DNA of 64,000 nucleotides from Alphaproteobacteria bacterium. Lineage in GTDB: Bacteria > Myxococcota_A > UBA796 > UBA2385. Made by a program: the position numbers and the translations under genes. Below are positions 7,583 to 16,355 of the stretch, one piece after another; the first letter of the stretch is position 1, and each line of letters opens with the position of its first letter. Where the stretch lies: contig JACKEY010000013.1 of NCBI GenBank assembly GCA_020632755.1, forward strand, positions 112,408 through 176,407, read 5' to 3'. Below the pieces are notes generated by a model. The model saw only the letters and a program-made list of their open reading frames with translations, did not search any database and was not told the DNA's origin.

Positions 7583-9745
7583 CTACCAGTCCACGGCCGG
7601 CCCGAACAGGAAGACCCGGCCTTCCTGGGGCGCGGCGATCAGGATCTCGCTGTCGCCGTCGTCGTCCAGATCGCCGACCACGACCAGGTCCATGCCGAAG
7701 CTGTCGAAGCCGGGGGACTCCTCGTCTACGGTGACGGGGGCCTGGAACACGACGTCGGCGTCGGCCTCGACGTAGCCGCCGCTCCAGCCGTCTTCGCCGA
7801 AGAAGACCCGCGCCTGGCCGATGCCGCCGACGTAGCTGATGCGGTCGATCTGCACGCTGCTGCGGCCGTGGCCGACGACCAGGTCGACGGTGCCGTCGCC
7901 GTCGACGTCCGGCGCGAAGGCCAGCTCGCCGCCCATGTAGCCGTCGACCGTCTGGCCCGAGAAGGTCAGCGCCGCCGAGCCGATGGCGGCGTCTTCGGTG
8001 ATCGGGCCCATCAGCACGCTGACGCGGCCGCCCTGGTCGGCGTCGTCGGTGTCGTAGGCCGCCTCGGCCAGGGCCAGGTCCAGGTGGCCGTCGCCGTCGA
8101 TGTCCCAGGCCGCGCTGTCCGACAGGTCGCTGCTGATGCTGTCGGTGATCGCCGCGTCGGCGTCGGCCGGCAGCGACACATCGCCGGTGACGTCGCCGCT
8201 GACGATCCAGGCCAGGTCGGTGGTGCCGGTCAGGACCACGTCGACGACGCCGTCACCGTCCAGGTCACCCGGAGCGCTCACCCGGTCGCAGGCGGTGCCG
8301 TAGGCGGTGGTCGAGATGATGGTGGCGCGGGCGTCGTCGACGCTGTGGGTGCCGGTGGCGGAGCCGTCCAGGATGTAGGCCGCGCCGGCCACCGCGCCGC
8401 CCAGGTCGTTCTTGGGGGCGCCGGCGATGAAGTCGGGCACGTCGTCGCCGCTGACGTCGCCCAGGCTGGTCAGCGCCTCGACGCCCAGCAGCTCGCCCGG
8501 TCGGACGCCCTGCCACACGGCGATGGGCGCATCGTCCACGAAGCCGGTGCCGGTGTCGCCGGGGACCACGTAGACGACCCCGTCGCCGGTGCCGCCCCCG
8601 TCGCTGCCGGCGATGAGCAGGTCGGGCACGTCGTCCCCGTCCAGGTCCGCGCTGAACGCCACCTCTGCGCCGATCAGCTCGCCCGCCAGGCTGCTGCCGA
8701 GCGGGGTGGTGGCCGCCGACACGCCGGCGCCCAGCGAGCCGCTCTTGACCAGGTAGACGATGCCGCCGTCGGTGCCGTCCAGGGGCGCGCCGATCAGCAC
8801 GTCGCTCACGCCGTCGCCGTCGACGTCGCCGCCTCGGGCCAGGCTGGCGCCGAAGCCGCCGTCGCTGTCGCTGTAGCCCTCGACCCACGCCTCGTCCGTG
8901 GGCACCTCCCCGCCCCAGCCGCCGCACTCGTCGGCCGCGGCGTCCTCGGTCCCGTCGCAGTCGTTGACCTGCAGATCGCCGCAGACCTCCTCGGCCCCCG
9001 GGTAGACCGTGCCGTCGTCGTCGTCGCAGTCGCCCGTCACCGTGGTGGTGTCCGGCGGCTGCTCGCACAGGACCAGCCCGCTCTCGCTGCCGCCATAGCC
9101 GTCGCGGTCGGCATCCGTGTAGTAGGCCACGCCGTCGGCGGCGTCTTCGTCCACCTCGTCGTCGCAGTCGTCGTCGACGTCGTTGCAGATCTCGGTCGCG
9201 TCGGGGTTCACGGCGGGATCGGCGTCGTCGCAGTCCCCGTCCGACGTCAGGTAGCCCTCCGGCTTCGTGCACTCGACCACGCTGTCGAGGTCGCTGCCGA
9301 AGCCGTCCTCGTCGACGTCTGCGTAGAAGGTGCGGCCGTCGACCGCGTCTTCGTCCTCCTCGCCGTCGCAGTCGTCGTCGCGGCCGTTGCAGAGCTCGTC
9401 GGCGCCTGGGTAGATGCCGGACTTGCTGTCGTCGCAGTCGGTCTCGTCGGTGGTGTAGCCCTCGGGCAGCTCGCAGGCCTTCTTGGTCTCGACCGGGTCG
9501 CCGAAGCCGTCCCCGTCGGCGTCGGCGTGGAACACATCGCCGTCGGCCGGGCGGTCGTCGATGACCCCGTTGCAGTCGTCGTCGACGCCGTTGCAGTACT
9601 CGGTCGCGTCGGGGTGGATCGACGCGTCGTTGTCGTTGCAGTCCTCGCTGGCGTAGTACCCGTCGTAGTCGTCGTCGGGCTCGAAGCCGGCGCCGGTGTC
9701 CTTGTCGCCGCAGGCGAGCAGCAGCAGGGGGAGGAGAGAGGTCAT
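7583..9745 (-). CDS. MopE-type Asp/Cys repeat lipoprotein with FG-GAP repeats
   Basis: 720 aa. Begins MTSLLPLLLLAC, a short lipobox without a positively charged N-region. Residues about 25-275 hold six Asp/Cys-rich units of the form DxDxDG...DCdDxD...P.A.E.C.gvDdDC, the putative metal-binding motif of MopE-like proteins. From about 285 on there are FG-GAP/integrin-type repeats rich in DVDGDG calcium-binding loops (GDVDGDGVSDVLIGAP), expected to form a beta-propeller. Likely a surface-exposed, calcium- or copper-binding lipoprotein. It stands 70 bases after the UbiD-family gene. A second protein of the same architecture is encoded at 18374-20815. Confidence 0.9.
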   Translation of the reverse strand: MTSLLPLLLLACGDKDTGAGFEPDDDYDGYYASEDCNDNDASIHPDATEYCNGVDDDCNGVIDDRPADGDVFHADADGDGFGDPVETKKACELPEGYTTDETDCDDSKSGIYPGADELCNGRDDDCDGEEDEDAVDGRTFYADVDEDGFGSDLDSVVECTKPEGYLTSDGDCDDADPAVNPDATEICNDVDDDCDDEVDEDAADGVAYYTDADRDGYGGSESGLVLCEQPPDTTTVTGDCDDDDGTVYPGAEEVCGDLQVNDCDGTEDAAADECGGWGGEVPTDEAWVEGYSDSDGGFGASLARGGDVDGDGVSDVLIGAPLDGTDGGIVYLVKSGSLGAGVSAATTPLGSSLAGELIGAEVAFSADLDGDDVPDLLIAGSDGGGTGDGVVYVVPGDTGTGFVDDAPIAVWQGVRPGELLGVEALTSLGDVSGDDVPDFIAGAPKNDLGGAVAGAAYILDGSATGTHSVDDARATIISTTAYGTACDRVSAPGDLDGDGVVDVVLTGTTDLAWIVSGDVTGDVSLPADADAAITDSISSDLSDSAAWDIDGDGHLDLALAEAAYDTDDADQGGRVSVLMGPITEDAAIGSAALTFSGQTVDGYMGGELAFAPDVDGDGTVDLVVGHGRSSVQIDRISYVGGIGQARVFFGEDGWSGGYVEADADVVFQAPVTVDEESPGFDSFGMDLVVVGDLDDDGDSEILIAAPQEGRVFLFGPAVDW

Positions 9746-9815
9746 GGGCGTCTCCGCGGGGGCGTCTCGGGGGAGGACGCGGAGCTTAGCTGCTCGGCGG
9801 CGGGACGCGCCCGGC

Positions 9816-11612
9816 TCAGGCGCCGGGGAGGTCGACCCCTTCCCAGTCGCCGTCGCCCATCTCGACGCCGCCGGCGGGGAAGTACTCGGTCCAGCGGTCG
9901 GTCACCGTCGACTTCGTCTGCGGGTCGCAGAACAGCTCGCCCGGGTAGTGGGCCTTCATGCGGGCGTCGATGAACACGGTGCCTTCGTAGACGATGTGGT
10001 TGTGCACCACCCGGTGCTTCGCCGAGATGTCGGCGGCCGGCTCGAAGCGGGTGAACACCGTCCACAGGAAGCGCGGTGCCGTGGCGGCGACCCGCGCGGC
10101 GTCGTCGACCAGCACCACCAGCGGCCAGTCCGGGAAGGCATCCACCAGCCGGGCCGACAGCCCGGGCTCGTCGCTGTGGCTGGGGCCGCTGACCAGCAGA
10201 CAGCCCGCGCAGAAGGCCTCGGCCTGGGTGATGCCCGCCGGCAGGGCGCCGCGGAAGGCCTGGGGGCAGTCGCGCACTGCGTCTCCCACGCCCAGCATGA
10301 CGCCGCGGCTGCCCTTGTTCACCTCCGGCCCGGTGTAGTCCAGGGTGTCCATGGACAGGCGGCCGAAGACGTACAGGTCGGTCTCGGGGCGGAAGCGGGC
10401 CAGCACGTGGGCCAGCAGCGACCGGAAGTCCTTCAGGTCCTGGGGGTGGTCGGTGACCAGCAGGAACTTGGTCAGCGACAGCTGCCCCTCGCCCAGGATG
10501 CGGAAGGCGTGCTGCATGGCCTCGCGCCCGAAGCGGTCCTGGACCACCGCGGCGCCCAGGCTGTGGAAGCCGGTCTCGCCGTAGCTCCAGATGTCGCGCA
10601 CGCCGGGCATCACCACCGGGAACAGCGGGCTGAGCAGCTCCTGGAGGTACTCGCCGATGTAGTAGTCCTCCTGCCGGGGCTTCGCGACGACGGTGGCCGG
10701 CCAGATGGCGTCCTTGCGGCGGCAGACCTTGTCGACCTGGATGATCGGGTAGTCGTGCTGCAGGCTGTAGTAGCCGTAGTGGTCGCCGAAGGGGCCTTCC
10801 GGCCGGCGCACGTGGGGCGGCACCTTGCCGACCAGGGCGAACTCGGCGCCGCTGATGAGCGGGTGGGGCCCGGCGGGGTTGTTGCAGCGGGGCAGCTTGC
10901 TGCCCAGCAGCAGGCTGGTGAGCAGCAGCTCGGGCACGTTCTCGGGCAGGGGCGCGATGGCCGACAGGATCAGCGCCGGCGGACCACCGACGAAGACGGT
11001 GACCGGCAGGGCCTGGTCGTGCTGCTCGGCGACGTGGTGGTGGAAGCCGCCGCCCTTGCCGATCTGCCAGTGGATGCCCGTGGTGGCGTCGTCATGGCGC
11101 TGGACCCGGTACATGCCCAGGTTGTGGCCGCCGTGCTCGGGGTGTTCCGTGTAGACCAGCGGCAGGGTCACGAAGGCGCCGCCGTCGTCGGCGTGGCAGT
11201 GCAGCATGGGGATGCGCGTCAGCTGCGGATCCTCGACCACCTGGGTCACCGGGCCGCCCGCGCTCTGCGTCATGCCGAGCTTCGTCGCCTGCCAGAAGAA
11301 GTCCCGCCGGTCCCACAGCTTGCCGAAGGTGGGCGGCACCAGCTCCATCGGCAGCCGCGCGGCCTGCTGGATGAACTCCAGCGGTCGGCGACCGAAGGCC
11401 AGCTCGACCCGCCGCAGGGTGCCGAACAGGTTGGTCACCACCGGGAAGTCGCTGCCCTTGGGGTTCCGGAACAGCAGCGCCGGGCCGCCGGCCGCGATGA
11501 CCCGCTTGTGCACCTCGGCGATCTCCAGGTACGGGTCGACGGGGGCTTCGATCTCGACCAGCTCGCCCTCGCGGCGGAGGATGTCGAGGAAGGCGCGCAG
11601 GTCGGGGACCAC
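9816..11612 (-). CDS. UbiD-family decarboxylase
   Basis: 598 aa from GTG 11612, which has GGAG 8 bases upstream; GTG 11621 is a possible alternative but overlaps that GGAG. It starts with the usual UbiD N-terminus (LRAFLDILRREGELVEI) and carries the family signature RPEGPFGDHYGYYS near residues 275-290. These enzymes use prenylated FMN to add or remove CO2 on aromatic or unsaturated acids, for example in ubiquinone or menaquinone synthesis or aromatic degradation. The second acidic residue of the catalytic motif is Asp where Glu is usual. No UbiX prenyltransferase is in the window, so the cofactor must be supplied from elsewhere. It could be UbiD proper or a menaquinone (MqnP-linked) homologue; the substrate cannot be told. 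Confidence 0.9.
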   Translation of the reverse strand: MVPDLRAFLDILRREGELVEIEAPVDPYLEIAEVHKRVIAAGGPALLFRNPKGSDFPVVTNLFGTLRRVELAFGRRPLEFIQQAARLPMELVPPTFGKLWDRRDFFWQATKLGMTQSAGGPVTQVVEDPQLTRIPMLHCHADDGGAFVTLPLVYTEHPEHGGHNLGMYRVQRHDDATTGIHWQIGKGGGFHHHVAEQHDQALPVTVFVGGPPALILSAIAPLPENVPELLLTSLLLGSKLPRCNNPAGPHPLISGAEFALVGKVPPHVRRPEGPFGDHYGYYSLQHDYPIIQVDKVCRRKDAIWPATVVAKPRQEDYYIGEYLQELLSPLFPVVMPGVRDIWSYGETGFHSLGAAVVQDRFGREAMQHAFRILGEGQLSLTKFLLVTDHPQDLKDFRSLLAHVLARFRPETDLYVFGRLSMDTLDYTGPEVNKGSRGVMLGVGDAVRDCPQAFRGALPAGITQAEAFCAGCLLVSGPSHSDEPGLSARLVDAFPDWPLVVLVDDAARVAATAPRFLWTVFTRFEPAADISAKHRVVHNHIVYEGTVFIDARMKAHYPGELFCDPQTKSTVTDRWTEYFPAGGVEMGDGDWEGVDLPGA

Positions 11613-11700
11613 GGTCGGCACTCCGGGGGAGGCGGGAGGGGAGGAGGTATCGCGGGGGAGGGGAGGGGCCAGTGCCCGCGGTTCGTGCGACTCTCGCTCC

Positions 11701-13650
11701 GTGGTCTCCCTCTTCCTCCTCCTCCTCGCGGCCCCGGCCTCGGCCCACGAGCTGACGGTGCTCGCGCCGGGTGATGGACCGCCGCTCATCGTCGAGGTGG
11801 GCGGCCGAGCGGTGCGCTCTCGGGCCATCGACGGGGGCCGGCGCGCCGTCATCGAGGTCCAGGCCGGCGACGAGGTGGTGGTCCGCGACCCACGGGGGCT
11901 GCAGCCGTGGTCCGGGGTGGCGCCCGACGGGGACGCGACCATCGGCATCCGGGCGGCACCCGGGCGGCGGCTGGAGCGGGTGCCGCTGGCCCTCGATCAG
12001 GGGCAGGTGGTCGAGCGCGAGGCCGACTGGAGCGCGCTCGCGGGCGGTGGGATCGGCCTGGTCGTCCTGCTGTTCATGGGACTCCGGGTGGCGCTGCCCG
12101 AAGCGCTGGAGCGACGGCTGGCGCGCTGGCGCTGGTGGTGGACGCCGCTGGTCTTCGCCGCGCTGTCCGCGCTGTGGACCTGGCCGGCGGTGCTGCTGTC
12201 GCCGGACCGCGTGCCCGGCCGCCACTTCGACATCCTGCCGGTGATCTGGCTGGTCGAGCGGGTCCCGGGTGGGCTCCCCGGCAGCCACTGGCCGGTCGGC
12301 GAGGCGCTGCAGCGCGTGGACAGCTGGCTGCTGTTGCTGTTTGCGCTGCTGCCGCTGTCGGGGGTGACGGTGGCCGGGTTGCTGGCCTGGCTCGGACCGG
12401 CGCTGTCGGCCTGGGCGGCCGAGGTCTGCGCGCGCCGGGCCTTCGGCGTGGCGGCGCCGCACAGCCTGATCGCGGGTGTGACCTACGGCTTCTCGGGCAT
12501 CGTGGCGTCGGCCCTGCTCGAGGGTCACGTGCCCCACCTGCTGCAGCCGTGGCTGCCGCTGACCCTCGGTGCGGCCTGGCTGGCGCGGGAGCGGGGCTGG
12601 CGGATGGCGCTGCTGGCAGGGCTCGGCGCCGCGCTGTCGCTGCTGACCACGGGCTACCACGGTGTCGCGGCGGTGCTGATGATCGCGGTGCTGGCGGTGC
12701 GTGCGCCGGTGCTGCTGCTGGCGGCGCTGCCGGTGGCCCTGGCGGCGGTGCCCATCGCGGCGAACCTGGGTGGGGGCGGCGAGGTCCACGTGATGGAGAT
12801 CGTGCCGCGGGGGAGCCTGTCGCTGTGGACCCTGGCGACCTGGACCGGGCAGGTCGATCGCTTCGATCACAGCGTCAGCGCCCCCATCGGGGTCCTGGCG
12901 CTCACCGGCCTGGTGCTGGGGCGGAACCGGTGGCTGCAGCTGCTGTGCGGCCTCGCGCTGGTGCTGGCCTTCGGGCCGACCCTGCGGCTGGTGCCGTGGG
13001 ACGCGGGCGTGCAGCTGCCGTGGGCGGCGCTCTACGGCCTGGGGCTGGGCGACGTGCTGCGCTTCCCCATCCGCTTCATGTGGGTGCTCTTCCTGTGCGC
13101 GGGCGTGCTGGCGGCTGCGGCCAGCGCCCGTCGACCCGCGATCGCCCTGCCGATGCTGGCCGTGCTGGGCGCGCTGGAGGCGGGGACCCCCTTCCGCCAG
13201 CGGCCCGGCGCCTTGCCGACGGTCACCGTCGAGCGAGAGGGGGCGGTGCTGGACCTGTTCCCCGTCGCGGTGGGGCTGGGGCCGTCGGACATCGACATGT
13301 GGGCGCGTGCGCTGTCCTGCGTTGGCCAGATCTCGCACGGCCAGCCGGTGCTGGCCCGCTGCCTGGGCACCGGAGGAGGCGACGTGCGCGAGCGGGTCGC
13401 CGACCGCGTGATGGCCGACCTGCTCGAAGGGCGCGGCGTCGAGTGGGTGGCCGAGGCGGGGGTCGGCACCATCGTGCTGCACCCGGGTTGGTTCCGCGAT
13501 CAGGACGCCCGGGACCTGGCCGCCGCGCTCGACTGGCAGCTCGGCGCGGCCTCGGAGCAGGAGGACCTGCTCGTCTGGACCGTGCCCGGCGAGCCGGTCT
13601 CTGCCGAGGCCGCGCTGGAGGCCCTGTCGCGGCGCGGTACGCTGCGCTGA
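11701..13650 (+). CDS. Polytopic membrane protein, possibly GT-C-like
   Basis: 649 aa from GTG 11701, chosen because it opens a signal peptide (VVSLFLLLLAAPASA). A small exported beta-domain follows (about 20-105). Then about 11-12 hydrophobic helices run from about residue 110 to 480, with a loop containing RVPGRHFDILPVIW between the first pair, and a soluble C-terminal domain of about 170 residues ends the protein. This topology resembles membrane glycosyltransferases of the GT-C/YfhO class, but no DxD motif is clear near the first loop. The stop overlaps the transporter start by one base (TGATG). Divergent from the UbiD-family gene, with about 88 bases between starts. Confidence 0.75.
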   Translation: MVSLFLLLLAAPASAHELTVLAPGDGPPLIVEVGGRAVRSRAIDGGRRAVIEVQAGDEVVVRDPRGLQPWSGVAPDGDATIGIRAAPGRRLERVPLALDQGQVVEREADWSALAGGGIGLVVLLFMGLRVALPEALERRLARWRWWWTPLVFAALSALWTWPAVLLSPDRVPGRHFDILPVIWLVERVPGGLPGSHWPVGEALQRVDSWLLLLFALLPLSGVTVAGLLAWLGPALSAWAAEVCARRAFGVAAPHSLIAGVTYGFSGIVASALLEGHVPHLLQPWLPLTLGAAWLARERGWRMALLAGLGAALSLLTTGYHGVAAVLMIAVLAVRAPVLLLAALPVALAAVPIAANLGGGGEVHVMEIVPRGSLSLWTLATWTGQVDRFDHSVSAPIGVLALTGLVLGRNRWLQLLCGLALVLAFGPTLRLVPWDAGVQLPWAALYGLGLGDVLRFPIRFMWVLFLCAGVLAAAASARRPAIALPMLAVLGALEAGTPFRQRPGALPTVTVEREGAVLDLFPVAVGLGPSDIDMWARALSCVGQISHGQPVLARCLGTGGGDVRERVADRVMADLLEGRGVEWVAEAGVGTIVLHPGWFRDQDARDLAAALDWQLGAASEQEDLLVWTVPGEPVSAEAALEALSRRGTLR

Positions 13651-14564
13651 TGGACCCTTCCAGCATCGACGCCCTGCAGCTGGCCTTCTCGGAGCGGAGC
13701 CTGACGGTGCTCAACGGCATCCTGGGGCTCATCATGTTCGGCGTGGCGCTGGACATGAAGCTGTCGGACTTCAGCGCGCTGGCCCGGGCGCCGCTGGCCC
13801 CGGTCGTCGGGCTGGTCTGCCAGTTCCTGCTGCTGCCCGCGCTGACCTTCGTGCTGGCCGTCAACGTGGCGCCGACCCCCAGCATGGCGCTCGGCATGAT
13901 GCTGGTGGCGGCCTGTCCGGGCGGCAACGTCAGCAACTTCTTCACCAGCGTGGCCGGCGGGCGGGTCGCCGTCAGCGTGGGCATGACGGCGGTGTCGAGT
14001 CTGGCGGCCTTCGTGATGACGCCGCTGAACCTGCAGCTGTGGGGCACGCGGTCGGACTGGACCGCGCCCCTGGTCGCCGACTTCGATCTGGACCCGCTCA
14101 AGCTCGGCCTGCAGCTGATGCTGCTGCTGGTCGTGCCGATCACCATCGGCATGGGCGTCAACCACCGGCTGCCGACGGTGGCCGCGAAGCTGCGCAAGCC
14201 CTTCAAGGTCGGCAGCCTGCTGTTCTTCGTGGCCTTCATCGCGATCGCCTTCGCCGGCAACTTCGATGCCTTCCTGGTGGCCATCGGCACGGTCTTCGTG
14301 CCGGTGGCGCTGATGAACGCCATGGCGCTCCTGCTGGGCTGGTCCGGCGCACGGCTGGTCGGGCTGCCGTCGGCCGACCGCCGGGCCGTCGCCATCGAGG
14401 TCGGCATCCAGAACAGCGGCCTGGGGCTCATCATCATCTTCACCTTCTTCGGCGGGCTCGGCGGCATGGCCGTGGTCGCCGCCTGGTGGGGCATCTGGCA
14501 CCTGGTGTCGGGCCTGTGCATGGCCGGCGCCTGGCGCGCGTGGGATCGGCGGGCCGCTCGTTAG
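13650..14564 (+). CDS. Bile acid:sodium symporter (BASS/SBF) family transporter
   Basis: 304 aa with about nine to ten hydrophobic helices over the whole length. The family hallmarks are present: CPGGNVSN near residue 90 and GIQNSGLG near residue 255, which form the crossed discontinuous helices and sodium sites. These transporters move organic anions with sodium across the inner membrane; bacterial substrates include pantothenate, pyruvate and other acids. The ATG overlaps the upstream stop by one base, so it is translationally coupled. A TACGCT hexamer 6 bases upstream could also drive a separate leaderless transcript. The amidohydrolase starts 27 bases later. Substrate unknown. Confidence 0.92.
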   Translation: MDPSSIDALQLAFSERSLTVLNGILGLIMFGVALDMKLSDFSALARAPLAPVVGLVCQFLLLPALTFVLAVNVAPTPSMALGMMLVAACPGGNVSNFFTSVAGGRVAVSVGMTAVSSLAAFVMTPLNLQLWGTRSDWTAPLVADFDLDPLKLGLQLMLLLVVPITIGMGVNHRLPTVAAKLRKPFKVGSLLFFVAFIAIAFAGNFDAFLVAIGTVFVPVALMNAMALLLGWSGARLVGLPSADRRAVAIEVGIQNSGLGLIIIFTFFGGLGGMAVVAAWWGIWHLVSGLCMAGAWRAWDRRAAR

Positions 14565-14591
14565 GATCCTCCTCCCCCCGGGAGGTGCCCC

Positions 14592-16343
14592 ATGTCCCTC
14601 GATCTCGTCATCCGCGGCGGCTCCGTCCTCGACGGCACCGGCGCGCCCGCCCGCAGCGCCGACATCGGCGTGCGCGACGGCCGCATCGTCGAGCTCGGCG
14701 TGGTCTCCTCCTCCGCCCGCCGCATCGTCGACGCCGACGGGGCGCTGGTGACCCCCGGCTTCGTCGACCTGCACACCCACTACGACGGCCAGGCCACCTG
14801 GGACGACGAGCTGGCACCGAGCATCGACCACGGCGTGACCACCGCCGTGATGGGGTCCTGCGGGGTCGGCTTCGCGCCGGTGCGGCCCACCCAGCACGAT
14901 CAGCTCATCGAGCTGATGGAGGGGGTCGAGGACATCCCGGGCACGGCCCTGCACGAGGGGCTGGACTGGCGATGGACCGACTTCCCGTCCTACATGGACG
15001 CCGTCGACGCGCTGCCGCACACCATGGATCTGCTCTGCCAGGTGCCCCACGACGTGCTGCGGTACTACGTGATGGGCGAGCGCGCGGCGGCCGGGGCCGA
15101 CAGCACCGACGCCGATCGGGCCGAGATGAAGCGGCTGCTGGAGCAAGCGCTGGACGCAGGAGCGGTCGGGTTCAGCACGGGGCGCTCGGACAACCACCGC
15201 ACGGCCCGCGGCGAGTACACCCCGGCCAGCGAGGCGTCGGCTGCCGAGCTCGTCGCCCTGGGCAGCGCCTTCGCCGGGCGCGACCGCGGCGTGCTGCAGG
15301 CGGTCAGCGACTTCGACATGAACCACAGCGTGGCGCGCTTCCACGCCGAGTTCGACCTGCTCGAGGGCATGGCCCGGGAGGCGGGCGGACGGCCCCTGTC
15401 GATCTCGACCATGCAGCGGGACATGGCGCCCGACCAGTGGAAGTGGATCCTGCAGCGGGCCGAGGCAGCGACGGCCGCGGGCCTGCCGATGCGCTGCCAG
15501 GTGGCCAGCCGGCCGATCGGCGTGCTGCTGGGGCTCGAGGCGACCTTCCACCCGTTCATGGGCATGCCGGGCTTCAAGGCGCTCAGCCACCTGCCACGCG
15601 CCGAGCTGCTCGCCGCCCTGCGCCAGCCCGACGTGAAGGCCCGCATCCTGTCCGAGGACAGCGATCCGGTGGCGGGCGACGGCAGCCCGATCCCCAAGAT
15701 GGCCGACGAGTTCCTGAAGGCGCTGCCGCTGCTGAGCATGCGGCTGTTCGTGCTGGGCCAGGCGCCCTGCTACGAGCCCGATCCGGCCACGGCCCTGGGG
15801 GCCCAGGCGATCGCCGCGGGCAAGAACCCGCTCGAGGCGGTCTACGACGCCATGCTCCAGGACGAGGGCCGGGCGCTCATCTACTTCCCGCTGTTCAACT
15901 ACACGGCCGGCAACCTGGACGTCGTGCACCGCATGCTCACCCACCCCTTGGCGCTGCCCGGGCTGGGCGACGGCGGCGCGCACGTCGGCACCATCTGCGA
16001 CGCCAGCATGCCGACCTGGACGCTGCAGTGGTGGGGGCGCGACCGGCCCCGCGACCGCATCGCCCTGCCGCGGCTGGTGCAGCAGCTCACCGCCGACGGC
16101 GCCGACTTCCTGGGCCTGGCCGACCGCGGACGCGTGGCCGTGGGCCAGCGGGCCGACCTGAACGTCATCGACTTCGACCACCTGGCGGTGGGCGCGCCGC
16201 GTCTGCACGCGGACCTGCCGGCGGGCGGCAAGCGGCTGCTGCAGCCGGCGACCGGCTACCTGGCGACCGTGGTCGCCGGGCAGGTGGTGCGTGAGTCCGG
16301 CCGCGACACGGGGGCGCGGCCGGGGCGGGTGGTCCGGGTCTGA
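14592..16343 (+). CDS. N-acyl-D-amino-acid deacylase-like amidohydrolase
   Basis: 583 aa, ATG preceded by GGGAGG with about 6 bases spacing. Composite beta-sandwich plus TIM barrel of the amidohydrolase superfamily: N-terminal DLVIRGGSVLDGTG, metal-binding HTHYDGQ near residue 60, and a late GDGGAHVG segment with the final catalytic acid near residue 465. The C-terminus returns to the sandwich (RVAVGQRADLNVID). The family hydrolyses N-acyl-D-amino acids or related cyclic amides in the cytoplasm. It follows the BASS transporter, which suggests uptake and hydrolysis of an organic acid or acylated amino acid. The exact substrate is not determinable. Confidence 0.9.
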   Translation: MSLDLVIRGGSVLDGTGAPARSADIGVRDGRIVELGVVSSSARRIVDADGALVTPGFVDLHTHYDGQATWDDELAPSIDHGVTTAVMGSCGVGFAPVRPTQHDQLIELMEGVEDIPGTALHEGLDWRWTDFPSYMDAVDALPHTMDLLCQVPHDVLRYYVMGERAAAGADSTDADRAEMKRLLEQALDAGAVGFSTGRSDNHRTARGEYTPASEASAAELVALGSAFAGRDRGVLQAVSDFDMNHSVARFHAEFDLLEGMAREAGGRPLSISTMQRDMAPDQWKWILQRAEAATAAGLPMRCQVASRPIGVLLGLEATFHPFMGMPGFKALSHLPRAELLAALRQPDVKARILSEDSDPVAGDGSPIPKMADEFLKALPLLSMRLFVLGQAPCYEPDPATALGAQAIAAGKNPLEAVYDAMLQDEGRALIYFPLFNYTAGNLDVVHRMLTHPLALPGLGDGGAHVGTICDASMPTWTLQWWGRDRPRDRIALPRLVQQLTADGADFLGLADRGRVAVGQRADLNVIDFDHLAVGAPRLHADLPAGGKRLLQPATGYLATVVAGQVVRESGRDTGARPGRVVRV

Positions 16344-16355
16344 GCGCGGCCGGGA

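Noticed and set aside
5225..9973. A 1582-codon open frame on the plus strand
   Set aside because: Antisense to the LysM paralogue and the MopE-type gene, with no domain or signal; Val/Gly/Ala-rich composition of an antisense shadow.
11701..13650. Calling the 649-aa membrane protein a definite glycosyltransferase
   Set aside because: The topology fits, but no clear DxD or other catalytic motif is seen in the first external loop.
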